From assembly GCF_902459805.1 (NCBI RefSeq), contig NZ_CABPST010000010.1, positions 1 through 64,000 on the forward strand: a DNA stretch of 64,000 nt. Direction: 5' to 3'. A program made the position numbers and the translations under genes. Below the pieces are notes generated by a model. That model had not been told where the DNA came from and did not search any database. It saw nothing but the letters and a program-made list of their open reading frames with translations. The stretch is from Pandoraea bronchicola. GTDB taxonomy: Bacteria; Pseudomonadota; Gammaproteobacteria; Burkholderiales; Burkholderiaceae. Shown here piece after piece: positions 17,767 through 26,082 of this stretch (positions are counted from its first letter, which is position 1; every line of letters starts with the position of its first letter).

Positions 17767-18696
17767 ATGGCATTGGACCTCGATACAGTGGCGTTGTTCG
17801 TGCGCGTGGCGGCGCTCGGTAATGTCTCGGCAGCAGGACGTGAGCGGGGACTTTCGCCAGCCACGGCGAGCACACGGCTGGTGCAGTTGGAAGGGACGCT
17901 GGGCGCACGGCTGCTGCACCGGACGACGCGGCGCGTCGCGCTGACACAGGAGGGGGAGGTGTTCCTGCTCCAGGCGCAGGCGCTGCTTGCCGCTGAGGCG
18001 CAGGCGCTGGCGTGCGTCGGGCAGGGGCAGGCGGCACCGCAGGGGCGCTTGCGGGTGTCGTGTTCGTCGTCGTTCGGGCGCCAGCATGTCTCGCCGGCAT
18101 TACCCGAATTTCTCGAGCGCTATCCGGGTATTTCATTGGAGTTCCGGCTGACGGATCGGGTGGTCGACCTGATCGAGGAGGGCGTGGATCTGGCGATTCG
18201 CGTGGGAGCGTTGCGCGATTCGACGTTCGTGGCGCGCCAGCTCGCGACGAACCGGCGCACGTTGTGCGCATCGCCGGCGTATCTCGCGGCGCATGGTGCC
18301 CCGAAACACCCCGGCGACCTTGCCGGACACGAGTGCCTGATTCTCGGTGAGCAACGCGATTGGCGATTCGTCACGCCGGGCGGCACGCTGAACGTGCGTG
18401 TGGGCGGGCGTCTTGCTTCGGATAACGGCGAGGTGCTGCGCGACGCTGTGCTGGCGGGGCTCGGTATTGCGCTCAAGTCCACGTGGGACATCGGCGCGCA
18501 TCTGCGGCGGGGAGAACTGGTGCCGGTGCTGCCGGCGTATCCGCTGGCGGAGGAGGTGGCGATCTGGGCCGTCTACCCGAGCCGGGTGTTCGTGCCGCCC
18601 AAGACGCATGCGCTGATCGAATTCCTGCAAGCGCGCTTCGGCCCCACGCCGTACTGGGATGCGATCGATATCCCGCTGGCGCCGCATTCGTCGTAG
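17767..18696 (+). CDS. LysR-family transcriptional regulator
   Basis: A 309-residue LTTR. The N-terminal winged HTH covers about 5-62 (VALFVRVAALGNVSAAGRER, LLHRTTRRVALTQEG) and the effector-binding domain about 90-295. It belongs to the broad AaeR/DsdC-like group in which the first helix reads LFVRVAALGNVSAAG. I chose ATG 17767; the 34 upstream in-frame codons fall in the control region. It is divergent from the MDR oxidoreductase, its most likely target, and its stop is 14 bases from the end of the opposing NTF2-like gene. Confidence 0.93.
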   Translation: MALDLDTVALFVRVAALGNVSAAGRERGLSPATASTRLVQLEGTLGARLLHRTTRRVALTQEGEVFLLQAQALLAAEAQALACVGQGQAAPQGRLRVSCSSSFGRQHVSPALPEFLERYPGISLEFRLTDRVVDLIEEGVDLAIRVGALRDSTFVARQLATNRRTLCASPAYLAAHGAPKHPGDLAGHECLILGEQRDWRFVTPGGTLNVRVGGRLASDNGEVLRDAVLAGLGIALKSTWDIGAHLRRGELVPVLPAYPLAEEVAIWAVYPSRVFVPPKTHALIEFLQARFGPTPYWDAIDIPLAPHSS

Positions 18697-18710
18697 TGAC
18701 GTGACGGGCG

Positions 18711-19145
18711 TCAGTGCAGGCGATGACTGCGGGCCTGCTGCGTGCTCGGTTCCTCGTGACCGATGGCCGGGCTGGCGTGATGCAGCGCGAGCCGCCAGCC
18801 GTCGGCCTCCTTCAGGTAGACGTTGGTGGCGAGCACGAAGGCGTAACGCGCCTCCGGATGCGTTTCGACCCGAATCTGCTCGAGCACGTTGTGGACGGCG
18901 CACAGCGGATTGCGTGCGACCTGCAAGTGACTTACCGCCACCTGTAACCCGCCGTTGGCGAGGATCTGGCGCCAACTCGTGCGCACGGCCGCCGGGCCGA
19001 CATGCCTCGGCCCCGAGGGGTGAATGCAGACGATTTCTTCGTCTTCCGACCAGACATCCATCAGCGTATCGATGTCGCCAGCGCGCAGCGCCTCGTAGTA
19101 AGCGTGCTCGGCGTCTTCCGGACTCAGGAAAATGGCAGCGGGCAT
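18711..19145 (-). CDS. NTF2-like (SnoaL/DUF4440-type) protein
   Basis: The 144-residue product has the cone-shaped NTF2 fold signature: an N-terminal helix ending in ...AHYEAL-like AYYEALRAGDIDTLMDVW, then EDEEIVCIHPSG, and late beta strands RYAFVLATNVYLKEADGWRL followed by LHHAS. Members bind or act on small hydrophobic ligands; no specific reaction can be assigned. From 19146 to 19403 I see no gene or clear signal. Confidence 0.85.
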   Translation of the reverse strand: MPAAIFLSPEDAEHAYYEALRAGDIDTLMDVWSEDEEIVCIHPSGPRHVGPAAVRTSWRQILANGGLQVAVSHLQVARNPLCAVHNVLEQIRVETHPEARYAFVLATNVYLKEADGWRLALHHASPAIGHEEPSTQQARSHRLH

Positions 19146-19403
19146 AACGGCAGCCTCCGTCGGGGGTGATGCGCCGGGCCGCGGGTGTGCCGCCTGGCGA
19201 ACGCGCCGATTATGGAGGGTTTGCCCGACCTTGTCGAACGCCCGGCCAGCAGCGGCTGCGGTGAGCGATTCTTGATCTGGCGCAAGGCAAGGCCGGCGCA
19301 GGGCCGGTAGCTTATGGGTAACGCGGGGAAGCGTAAGCCAGCGAGGGGGGCTTGAGGGGAATGGCAGGCGGCGGGGACGCTCAGGCGCCCCCGGTAGCGG
19401 GTC

Positions 19404-20132
19404 TCAGCAGGGTGCGCCCGCGAGTTCACGCAGGGCCATGGCGTCGACGATCTTGACGTGACGCTGACGGATTTCGATCATGCCGTTCTGTGCGAAACGC
19501 GAGAACAGACGGCTGACGGTTTCGAGCTTGAGGCCGAGGAAACTGCCGATTTCTTCACGGCTCATGCGCAGGACGAATTCATTGGCCGCATAGCCGCGCG
19601 CGGCCAGCCGCTCGGAAAGATTGATCAGGAATACGGCCAGGCGCTCCTCGGCACGCATCGTCCCGAGCGCGAGCAGTTGCTGGTGTTCGTTGCGGATTTC
19701 CTGGCTCATCAGGCGGTGGAGCTGGCGTTGCAGCGACGGCAGTTGACGCGACAGCGTCTCCAGTTCGCCGAAGCGTGCGATGCACAACTCGCTGTCTTCG
19801 AGCGCGACGGCGGTGCTCGGGTGGTGGTTGTCGGCCACGGCGTCCAGGCCGATCAGCTCGCCCTGAAGGTGGAAGCCGACGACTTGCTCGCGACCGTCGG
19901 GCGCGGTGACGCAGCTTTTCAGCGAGCCGAAGCGGATGCCGTAGACGGCGTTCAGATCATCGTTGGCGTGATAAAGCACTTCGCCTTTCTTGAGGCGACG
20001 GCGCTCGCTTACGAGTGTGTCCAGTCGTTCCAGCTCGGTTTCCGGAATGCCGACGGGCAGACAGAACTGCCCCAGCGAACACGTGGAGCAACGGGGCTGG
20101 GCGACGGGAATGCGACCGATCTCGGTGGTCAT
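19404..20132 (-). CDS. fnr: FNR-type oxygen-sensing Crp/Fnr regulator
   Basis: This 242-residue regulator has all four Fe-S ligands of E. coli FNR at a constant offset of five: Cys15, Cys18, Cys24 and Cys117 (E. coli 20, 23, 29 and 122). A [4Fe-4S] cluster should therefore form without oxygen and drive dimerisation. The cNMP-like domain (about 30-150) keeps GFHLQGELIGLDAV and HHPS, and the HTH (about 190-220) has LKLETVSRLFSRF with the Glu-x-x-Ser-Arg recognition pattern that reads TTGAT-N4-ATCAA. A GGGACCT Shine-Dalgarno precedes the ATG. I found no FNR site before its own gene, and hemN, a common neighbour, is absent. Confidence 0.95.
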   Translation of the reverse strand: MTTEIGRIPVAQPRCSTCSLGQFCLPVGIPETELERLDTLVSERRRLKKGEVLYHANDDLNAVYGIRFGSLKSCVTAPDGREQVVGFHLQGELIGLDAVADNHHPSTAVALEDSELCIARFGELETLSRQLPSLQRQLHRLMSQEIRNEHQQLLALGTMRAEERLAVFLINLSERLAARGYAANEFVLRMSREEIGSFLGLKLETVSRLFSRFAQNGMIEIRQRHVKIVDAMALRELAGAPC

Positions 20133-20458
20133 GGAGGTCCCTGAAGTTATTAAGAGAGTTTATCATGGGGCGTCGACCTATCGTTTTCCCTGCCGAGACG
20201 TCAGGGTTTCGACGGCGCTTTACGGGCGTCGGTGTTTCAGTAATAATTGCGCACATACCGGACGTCCGTCTCGCCGAACCATCGGCCTGGGCGTTTTCCC
20301 GGCAGGTCGTTCGAAGCATCCAGGTTGCGCCGCCGTCACTACGACCGAACACAAACGGGCGCGCGCTTATGCGAAGCGGTTACGACCGCTTCTCGTGTTC
20401 CAAGCATCCATTTATTCCTGATACCGGGTCGCCAAGCCCCCGGTTTGCTTAGTCGCAC
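20133..20458. other. 326-base divergent gap, fnr / scpB
   Basis: No gene is supported here. A stem-loop GAAGCGGT-TACG-ACCGCTTC spans 20373-20392, and ACCGGG (20423-20428) pairs with CCCGGT (20439-20444) just before scpB, followed by TTGCTT. Neither has a real T tract. No clear promoter boxes were seen for either gene. Confidence 0.5.
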
Positions 20459-21679
20459 ATGAATACCCAAGAGGCGAAACTCGTCCTCGAGACCGCGTTG
20501 ATTTGCGCGCAGGAGCCGCTCAAGGTCGGCGATCTGCGCAAGCTCTTCAATGACGCCGTGTCAGGTGACACGGTGCGCGCGCTGCTCGAGGAAATCCGCG
20601 TGCAATGGGATGGCCGAGGTGTGGAATTGGTGGCATTGGCCACCGGCTGGCGTTTCCAGAGCCGTCCGCGCATGCGTGAATACCTTGATCGCCTCAATCC
20701 GGAGAAGCCGCCGAAGTATTCGCGCGCCGTGATGGAGACGCTGGCGATCATTGCATACCGTCAACCGGTCACGCGAGGCGACATCGAAGAGATTCGCGGC
20801 GTGACGGTCAACACGCAGATCATCAAGCAGCTCGAAGATCGTGGCTGGATTGAGGTCATTGGTCATCGCGATGTGCCTGGGCGCCCTGGCCTGTACGCCA
20901 CGACGAAGGACTTCCTCGACGATCTGGGGCTGCGTGCACTCGATGCGTTGCCGCCGCTCGAAGATCCGGCGGCGCAGGCGCAGATCGATCTGCTCGCGCA
21001 GCAAAACATCGAGTTCGGCGAGCGTGCCGAGGGCGAGGCGGGTGACGAGGCGGCGTCCGACGACGCGCCGGTGGCCGATGCCGATGCGCTGGCGCGTCTC
21101 GCGCAAGCCCGCGCCGACGACTTGCCGCTTGCCCAGGGGGTGCCGGAAGATCAGCGTCCTGCGGCGTTGGCCGAAGAAGAATTGACGCAAGACGCTTTGC
21201 TCGATGCGGTGTTGGCGGAAGGCGAAGGTTTGCCGGACGCGCTGCGCGAGGCGTCGGCAAAGGACTCGGCCGAAATTGCGCCAGACGCCGCGGAACTCGC
21301 GGACATCGCACGCGTCAGTGAGCAAGTCGATGCGACGCAGGGCGACGTGTCTGACGGCGATGTGCGCGACGAGGCAAAAGCTGCACTCGACACCGAACTG
21401 CCGGAGGGCGACATTTCCGGCCGGACAGCGAATGAGGCGCCGGACGAGGAATATTCCGAAGAATCGGGGTCTGTGGTGTCGGTCGGCGACGATCCGCCGC
21501 AAGATGCGCAGGACGTAGCGACGCAGGCGGCAGATCCCGCCGCGTCGGTCACGCAGGAGGTTTCCCCGCACGCTGTCGACTCGGCAGCGAATGAAGCCGC
21601 CGCCGGACAGCCCATGTCCGGTGCGATGGATGACGACGAGAACGACGGGGACGACAAGAATCTCGTCACCGGTACCTGA
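20459..21679 (+). CDS. scpB: chromosome segregation/condensation protein ScpB with long acidic tail
   Basis: ScpB is the winged-helix (kite) subunit that binds ScpA in the SMC-ScpAB condensin. The two winged-helix domains occupy about 1-175 ([56 protein letters not shown]). From about 190 to 406 the chain is acidic, Asp/Glu/Ala-rich and probably unstructured, about doubling the usual length of roughly 190-300. scpA is not in the window. RluB follows in the same direction, the common scpB-rluB pairing. Confidence 0.95.
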   Translation: MNTQEAKLVLETALICAQEPLKVGDLRKLFNDAVSGDTVRALLEEIRVQWDGRGVELVALATGWRFQSRPRMREYLDRLNPEKPPKYSRAVMETLAIIAYRQPVTRGDIEEIRGVTVNTQIIKQLEDRGWIEVIGHRDVPGRPGLYATTKDFLDDLGLRALDALPPLEDPAAQAQIDLLAQQNIEFGERAEGEAGDEAASDDAPVADADALARLAQARADDLPLAQGVPEDQRPAALAEEELTQDALLDAVLAEGEGLPDALREASAKDSAEIAPDAAELADIARVSEQVDATQGDVSDGDVRDEAKAALDTELPEGDISGRTANEAPDEEYSEESGSVVSVGDDPPQDAQDVATQAADPAASVTQEVSPHAVDSAANEAAAGQPMSGAMDDDENDGDDKNLVTGT

Positions 21680-21833
21680 AGGCACCGGCGCCTGGCGCCG
21701 GGAACACCCGCGGGACCGTTAGCGATAAGAACGAAGTCGCGGCAAGAATTTGCCGCGCATTCATGGTGCGAACACGGATCAGGACAGCCATTTTTGCCTG
21801 CCCACGACGATCCCGTTTTCCAATGAGGTTGTG

Positions 21834-23648
21834 TTGAAACAAAACGAAGAATCCCAGGACCTGCACGCACGCGATGCCGGTGCCGAAGCACGTGCGCCGG
21901 AAGGCGAGGGCGGCGACGAAAAAGCGTCGCGCCGCGGTTTGCGCCGTGGTCCGCGCAGTCTGATCGCCCGCCGTCGTGCGGCTCAGCAAGCCAAGCGAGA
22001 AGGCGAGGACGGTGGCGCAGGTGAGGCCGCCGCACCGGACGCCACGCGAGGTGCTCCGTCTGACGACGCACCGCAAGGGCTCGCAACGGGCGCCGACGGT
22101 GCACCGTCGGCCGCTCAGGGGCGCCCCCGTAATGGCGCGCGCAAGCCGCGTGGCGGCAAGCGCGACGGTGCCTCGCAAGCATCGCAGCCCGCACAGGCCG
22201 GAGGCGGCGCCGCCGGCGGTGCAGCCCCTGGCGGCAAGGCGCCACAAGGGGCCAAGGGCCGTGGCCGCAAGGGCGCGCCCGGTGCTGGCGGTGCCCGAGG
22301 CAATGCCGGTGGCAAGGGCGGTGATGACGATCTGTTCTCGTTCGTGACGTCAGGCGGCTTCGACAGTGAGGAGTCCGATGGCGATGCCAAGGCTGCCGCC
22401 AAGCGCGGCCGCCGCCCGGCGGATCGCCGCGTGCTTTCGCCGGACGATGAGGCCCCGAAGCTGCACAAGGTGCTTGCCGAAGCCGGTATGGGTTCGCGTC
22501 GCGAGATGGAGGAACTGATTCTCGCCGGGCGCGTGTCCGTCAACGCGGAACCGGCTCACATCGGGCAGCGCATTCTGCCGACCGATCAGGTTCGCATCAA
22601 CGGCAAGCTCGTCAAGCGTCGCATCACGAGTAAGCCCCCTCGCGTGCTGCTGTATCACAAACCGGCGGGCGAAATCGTCAGCCATGCCGATCCGGAAGGC
22701 CGCGCGTCGGTGTTCGACCGCCTGCCGCCGATGAAGACGGCCAAGTGGCTCGCCGTCGGCCGTCTGGACTTCAACACGGAAGGCCTGCTGATTCTGACGA
22801 CGTCCGGCGATCTGGCGAACCGGTTCATGCACCCGCGTTATGAAATCGAGCGTGAATACGCCGTGCGTACCGTGGGGCAGTTGAGCGAAGCGTCGCGCCA
22901 GCAACTGCTGCATGGCATCAAGCTGGATGATGGCGAGGCCAACTTCCTGCGCCTGAAAGATGGCGGCGGCGAGGGTTCGAATCACTGGTATCACGTAGCG
23001 CTGGCTGAAGGCCGGAACCGCGAAGTGCGCCGTATGTTCGACGCGGCGGGGCTGATGGTGAGCCGCCTGATCCGCACGCGTTACGGCCCGTTGACGCTGC
23101 CGCGCGGCCTCAAGCGCGGTCGTTACGAAGAACTGGACGATGCACAGGTCCGCTCGCTGTTTGCGTCCGTCGGCATGAAGATGCCGGGTGCGAGCGCCGA
23201 CGACAAGCCCAGGGGTGCTCGTGGCGGCAAGCCCGGTGTGCCGAAGGAGCCGCGTCGTCAACCGGATCCGATGCAGACCGCCCTGGGCGTATTCAGTCGC
23301 GAGCCGGGACAGTCGCGCCGCCCCCGTGCGAATCCGCTGACGGCGTTCGTCGGCCCGAGCGGCGGCTATCCGGGGCAGGCGCCTTCACCGCGCGGTGAAG
23401 GCAGACGCTTCGGCGGTGGTAACTCGACCGGCGGCGGTGGTTTCGGCGGCCGCTCGCGCGGCGGCAATGGTAACGGCGATGCCAATGGCAATCGCAGCCG
23501 GGGCGGCAACCGGGCGGGCGGCAGTGGCGGCGGCAACGGCAACAGCAACAGCGGTGGCGGTGGCGGTGGCGGTGGCGGTGGCGGTGGCGGTGGCGGTGGC
23601 GGTAATCACGGCAACCGTGGCAATCGCGGCGGTAACCGTTCGCGTTGA
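21834..23648 (+). CDS. rluB: 23S rRNA pseudouridine-2605 synthase RluB with Gly-rich tail
   Basis: RluB makes pseudouridine 2605 in 23S rRNA. A disordered basic Ala/Gly-rich N-terminus (about 1-205) is followed by an S4 domain from about 210 ([20 protein letters not shown]) and the RsuA-type synthase domain with catalytic Asp312 in [11 protein letters not shown]. The chain ends in an Arg/Gly/Asn-rich tail with a run of 17 glycines. I chose TTG 21834 (MKQNEESQD, 604 residues) because TGAGGT lies four bases upstream; an in-frame TTG at 21750 has no such site, and GTG at 21831 is too close to it. The start remains uncertain. Confidence 0.9.
   Translation: MKQNEESQDLHARDAGAEARAPEGEGGDEKASRRGLRRGPRSLIARRRAAQQAKREGEDGGAGEAAAPDATRGAPSDDAPQGLATGADGAPSAAQGRPRNGARKPRGGKRDGASQASQPAQAGGGAAGGAAPGGKAPQGAKGRGRKGAPGAGGARGNAGGKGGDDDLFSFVTSGGFDSEESDGDAKAAAKRGRRPADRRVLSPDDEAPKLHKVLAEAGMGSRREMEELILAGRVSVNAEPAHIGQRILPTDQVRINGKLVKRRITSKPPRVLLYHKPAGEIVSHADPEGRASVFDRLPPMKTAKWLAVGRLDFNTEGLLILTTSGDLANRFMHPRYEIEREYAVRTVGQLSEASRQQLLHGIKLDDGEANFLRLKDGGGEGSNHWYHVALAEGRNREVRRMFDAAGLMVSRLIRTRYGPLTLPRGLKRGRYEELDDAQVRSLFASVGMKMPGASADDKPRGARGGKPGVPKEPRRQPDPMQTALGVFSREPGQSRRPRANPLTAFVGPSGGYPGQAPSPRGEGRRFGGGNSTGGGGFGGRSRGGNGNGDANGNRSRGGNRAGGSGGGNGNSNSGGGGGGGGGGGGGGGGGNHGNRGNRGGNRSR
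23553..23603 (+). repeat. hexanucleotide repeat (GGTGGC) about 8.5 units in rluB
   Basis: An uninterrupted GGTGGC tract of 51 bases encodes polyglycine at the C-terminal end of RluB. Because the unit is six bases, gain or loss of units keeps the frame and only alters the tail length. Confidence 0.95.
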
Positions 23649-23775
23649 GGCTGCCCGAACGCCCCGACAGAGACGGCGTAGACGGATGGGCGGTGGTGAG
23701 CGATCGCTGCCCCCATCCTGCACCGCAACAACGTTGCATCGATGCCTGTCAGGCGGGCTTTTGGGGCGCCAAGCG

Positions 23776-23804
23776 TTGCAAATCGGCCCAAAATCATATA
23801 AAAT
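23776..23804 (+). promoter_or_regulatory. candidate promoter ahead of the rimP operon
   Basis: TTGCAA (23776-23781) and TAAAAT (23799-23804) are 17 bases apart; the AT-rich stretch CATATAAAATCAATGAATAAG stands out in this GC-rich region. Transcription would start near 23811, about 260 bases before rimP. The rest of 23649-24071 holds no gene apart from the structured element below. Confidence 0.5.
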
Positions 23805-23810
23805 CAATGA

Positions 23811-23902
23811 ATAAGCTGGTTTGCGTGCCACGCGATCTGTTGCGGCGCGCACCTCATGCGCAATGAGGCTGTAAGAAATGGGCGTTTCGCCCATTTTTTT
23901 TT
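23811..23902 (+). ncRNA. candidate ~90-nt small RNA or attenuator leader of rimP-nusA-infB
   Basis: From the predicted start near 23811 to a strong terminator there are about 90 bases with one further hairpin: CCTCAT (23852-23857) pairs with ATGAGG (23863-23868) around GCGCA. No ORF with a ribosome binding site is visible inside. The unit has the form of a terminated small RNA, or of a leader in which NusA or ribosome levels decide read-through into rimP-nusA. This is inference from promoter and terminator placement only. Confidence 0.4.
23876..23902 (+). terminator. strong Rho-independent terminator upstream of rimP
   Basis: AAATGGGCG (23876-23884) pairs with CGCCCATTT (23888-23896) around TTT, then a T run to 23902. 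It lies 230 bases past rluB and 170 bases before rimP, so it may end rluB transcripts, the predicted leader RNA, or both. Confidence 0.87.
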
Positions 23903-24071
23903 GCCGCGAGCGTTTTACGCGCGGCCGATGCCGCCGCGTCGGGGAGTGGGTGTGCCGACACAGGTACGCCGGCCCGGGCGGTCGAGGCAGGTATCGTGCG
24001 ACGTCCCATGCGGGGCGCGCAGACATGTCGGGCGCTGCTAATGCGCGCGAGTTTTTCTAGGGTGAGCAAAG

Positions 24072-24530
24072 TTGCAATTGCCAGAACTGATCGAGACCAC
24101 GGTCGAAGGCCTGGGTTACGAGCTGGTCGATCTTGAACGCGCCGGCGGTGGTTTGCTGCGTGTCTACATCGACAAGCCGGAAGGCATCACGATCGATGAC
24201 TGCGAGACGGTGAGCCGTCAGCTCTCGCATGTCCTGATGGTCGAGAACGTCAATTACGACCGACTCGAAGTGTCGTCGCCGGGGCTGGATCGTCCGCTGC
24301 GCAAGCTGCGTGACTTCGAGCGTTTTGCCGGTGCGGAAGTGAGTCTTACGTTGCGTGTGCCGCTGGAAGGCCGCAAGCAGTTTCGCGGCATCCTGCAGGC
24401 ACCGCAAGGCGAAAACTTGAGCCTGGAGTTCGAAGGCAAGGGCGGCCCGGCGCTGCTCGATTTCACCCTCGCGGATATTGACCGTGCGCGCCTTGTGCCG
24501 CAGATTGATTTTAGGAGTCGCAAACGATGA
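24072..24530 (+). CDS. rimP: ribosome maturation factor RimP
   Basis: RimP is needed for maturation of the 30S subunit, in particular binding of protein S12. The 152-residue chain has the alpha/beta N-terminal domain ([46 protein letters not shown]) and an SH3-like C-terminal barrel. The start is TTG 24072 with GGTGA six bases upstream; Burkholderia homologues begin the same way (MQLTELIETTV). The stop overlaps the nusA ATG as ATGA, the usual rimP-nusA coupling. Confidence 0.95.
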   Translation: MQLPELIETTVEGLGYELVDLERAGGGLLRVYIDKPEGITIDDCETVSRQLSHVLMVENVNYDRLEVSSPGLDRPLRKLRDFERFAGAEVSLTLRVPLEGRKQFRGILQAPQGENLSLEFEGKGGPALLDFTLADIDRARLVPQIDFRSRKR

Positions 24531-26002
24531 GTCGCGAAGTATTGCTGTTGGTCGATGCGCTCGCGCGCGAAAAGAACGTCGACAAGGATGTCGTGTTCGG
24601 CGCGCTTGAAGCAGCATTGGCTTCGGCCACCAAGAAGCGCTACACCGAAGACGTCGACATTCGCGTGCACATCGACCGCGAGTCGGGCGAGCACGAGAGC
24701 TTCCGTCGCTGGCTGGTAGTGCCGGACGAAGCGGGTCTGCAGGAGCCGGACAAGCAGATCCTGTTGTTCGAAGCAAAGGAAGAAAACCCGTCGATCGAAG
24801 TCGACGAGTTCATCGAAGAGCCGGTGGAATCGCTGGAGTTCGGCCGTATCGGTGCGCAGGCAGCCAAGCAGGTCATTCTGCAGCGTATTCGCGATGCCGA
24901 GCGCGAGCAAATCCTGTCGGACTTCCTCGATCGCGGCGAAAAGATCATGACCGGTACGGTCAAGCGTCTCGATAAGGGCAACCTGATCGTCGAGTCGGGT
25001 CGCGTCGAAGCGCTGCTGCGTCGCGATCAACTGATCCCGAAAGAAAACCTCCGTATCGGTGACCGCGTTCGCGCTTACATCGTGAAGGTCGACCGCACGG
25101 CACGCGGCCCCCAGATCGAACTCTCGCGCACCGCGCCGGAATTCCTGATCGAGCTGTTCGGCATGGAAGTGCCGGAAATCGAGCAAGGTCTGCTGGAGAT
25201 CAAGTCGGCGGCTCGCGATCCTGGCGTGCGCGCCAAGATCGCCGTGGTGGCATACGACAAGCGCATCGATCCGATCGGTACTTGCGTGGGCATTCGCGGC
25301 ACGCGTGTGCAGGCAGTGCGTAACGAGCTGGGCGGCGAGAACGTCGATATCGTGCTGTGGTCGGAAGACCCGGCGCAGTTCGTGATCGGCGCGCTGGCGC
25401 CTGCGGCGGTGCAGTCGATCGTCGTGGACGAAGAAAAGCACAGCATGGACGTCGTCGTCGACGAGAACGAACTGGCGGTGGCGATCGGTCGCAGCGGTCA
25501 GAACGTGCGCCTCGCGTCGGAGCTGACCGGCTGGCAAATCAACATCATGACGCCGGATGAATCGGCCGAGAAGCAGAACGAAGAGCGCGGCACGCTGCGT
25601 ACGTTGTTCATGCAGCGTCTCGATGTGGATGAAGAAGTGGCTGACATCCTGATCGAGGAAGGTTTCTCGAGCCTGGAAGAGATTGCCTACGTGCCCCTGA
25701 ACGAAATGCTCGAGATCGAAGCATTCGATGAAGACACGGTGCATGAGCTGCGCAATCGTTCGCGCGACGCACTGCTGACACAGGCGATTGCCACCGAGGA
25801 AAAGGTCGAGGGTGTTGCGCTCGATCTCAAGAGCCTCGACGGCATGACGCCCGAGTTGCTGGCCAAGCTGGCCGAGCATGAAATTCAGACGCGCGATGAT
25901 CTGGCCGAGCTGGCTGTTGACGAACTGACCGAGATGACCGGCGTCGACGAAGAAGCTGCGAAGGCATTGATCATGAAAGCGCGAGAGCACTGGTTCCAAT
26001 GA
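24527..26002 (+). CDS. nusA: transcription termination/antitermination factor NusA
   Basis: NusA binds RNA polymerase and modulates pausing, hairpin termination and antitermination. The 491 residues show the N-terminal RNAP-binding domain (1-130), an S1 domain (about 135-200, [20 protein letters not shown]), two KH domains (about 230-345, [14 protein letters not shown] and [16 protein letters not shown]) and two C-terminal helix-hairpin acidic repeats (about 365-491), as in E. coli (495). It starts within the rimP stop codon. infB follows after 80 bases. Confidence 0.98.
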   Translation: MSREVLLLVDALAREKNVDKDVVFGALEAALASATKKRYTEDVDIRVHIDRESGEHESFRRWLVVPDEAGLQEPDKQILLFEAKEENPSIEVDEFIEEPVESLEFGRIGAQAAKQVILQRIRDAEREQILSDFLDRGEKIMTGTVKRLDKGNLIVESGRVEALLRRDQLIPKENLRIGDRVRAYIVKVDRTARGPQIELSRTAPEFLIELFGMEVPEIEQGLLEIKSAARDPGVRAKIAVVAYDKRIDPIGTCVGIRGTRVQAVRNELGGENVDIVLWSEDPAQFVIGALAPAAVQSIVVDEEKHSMDVVVDENELAVAIGRSGQNVRLASELTGWQINIMTPDESAEKQNEERGTLRTLFMQRLDVDEEVADILIEEGFSSLEEIAYVPLNEMLEIEAFDEDTVHELRNRSRDALLTQAIATEEKVEGVALDLKSLDGMTPELLAKLAEHEIQTRDDLAELAVDELTEMTGVDEEAAKALIMKAREHWFQ

Positions 26003-26082
26003 TGACCTGCCCCGGCATGCATATGGAACAGTGAACTTTGAAGTTAACCGCAAGGCGCCTGGCCTTGCTTGAAGAGGTTTGA

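Noticed and set aside
16613-18271. 552-residue version of the MDR oxidoreductase
   Set aside because: The extra 214 codons run across the divergent LysR gene; the AGGAG site supports the start at 17629.
20133-20458. FNR box upstream of fnr
   Set aside because: I looked for TTGAT-N4-ATCAA and found no acceptable match in the gap.
24254-26053. 599-codon minus-strand frame opposite nusA
   Set aside because: Antisense artefact; no domain, and nusA is unambiguous.
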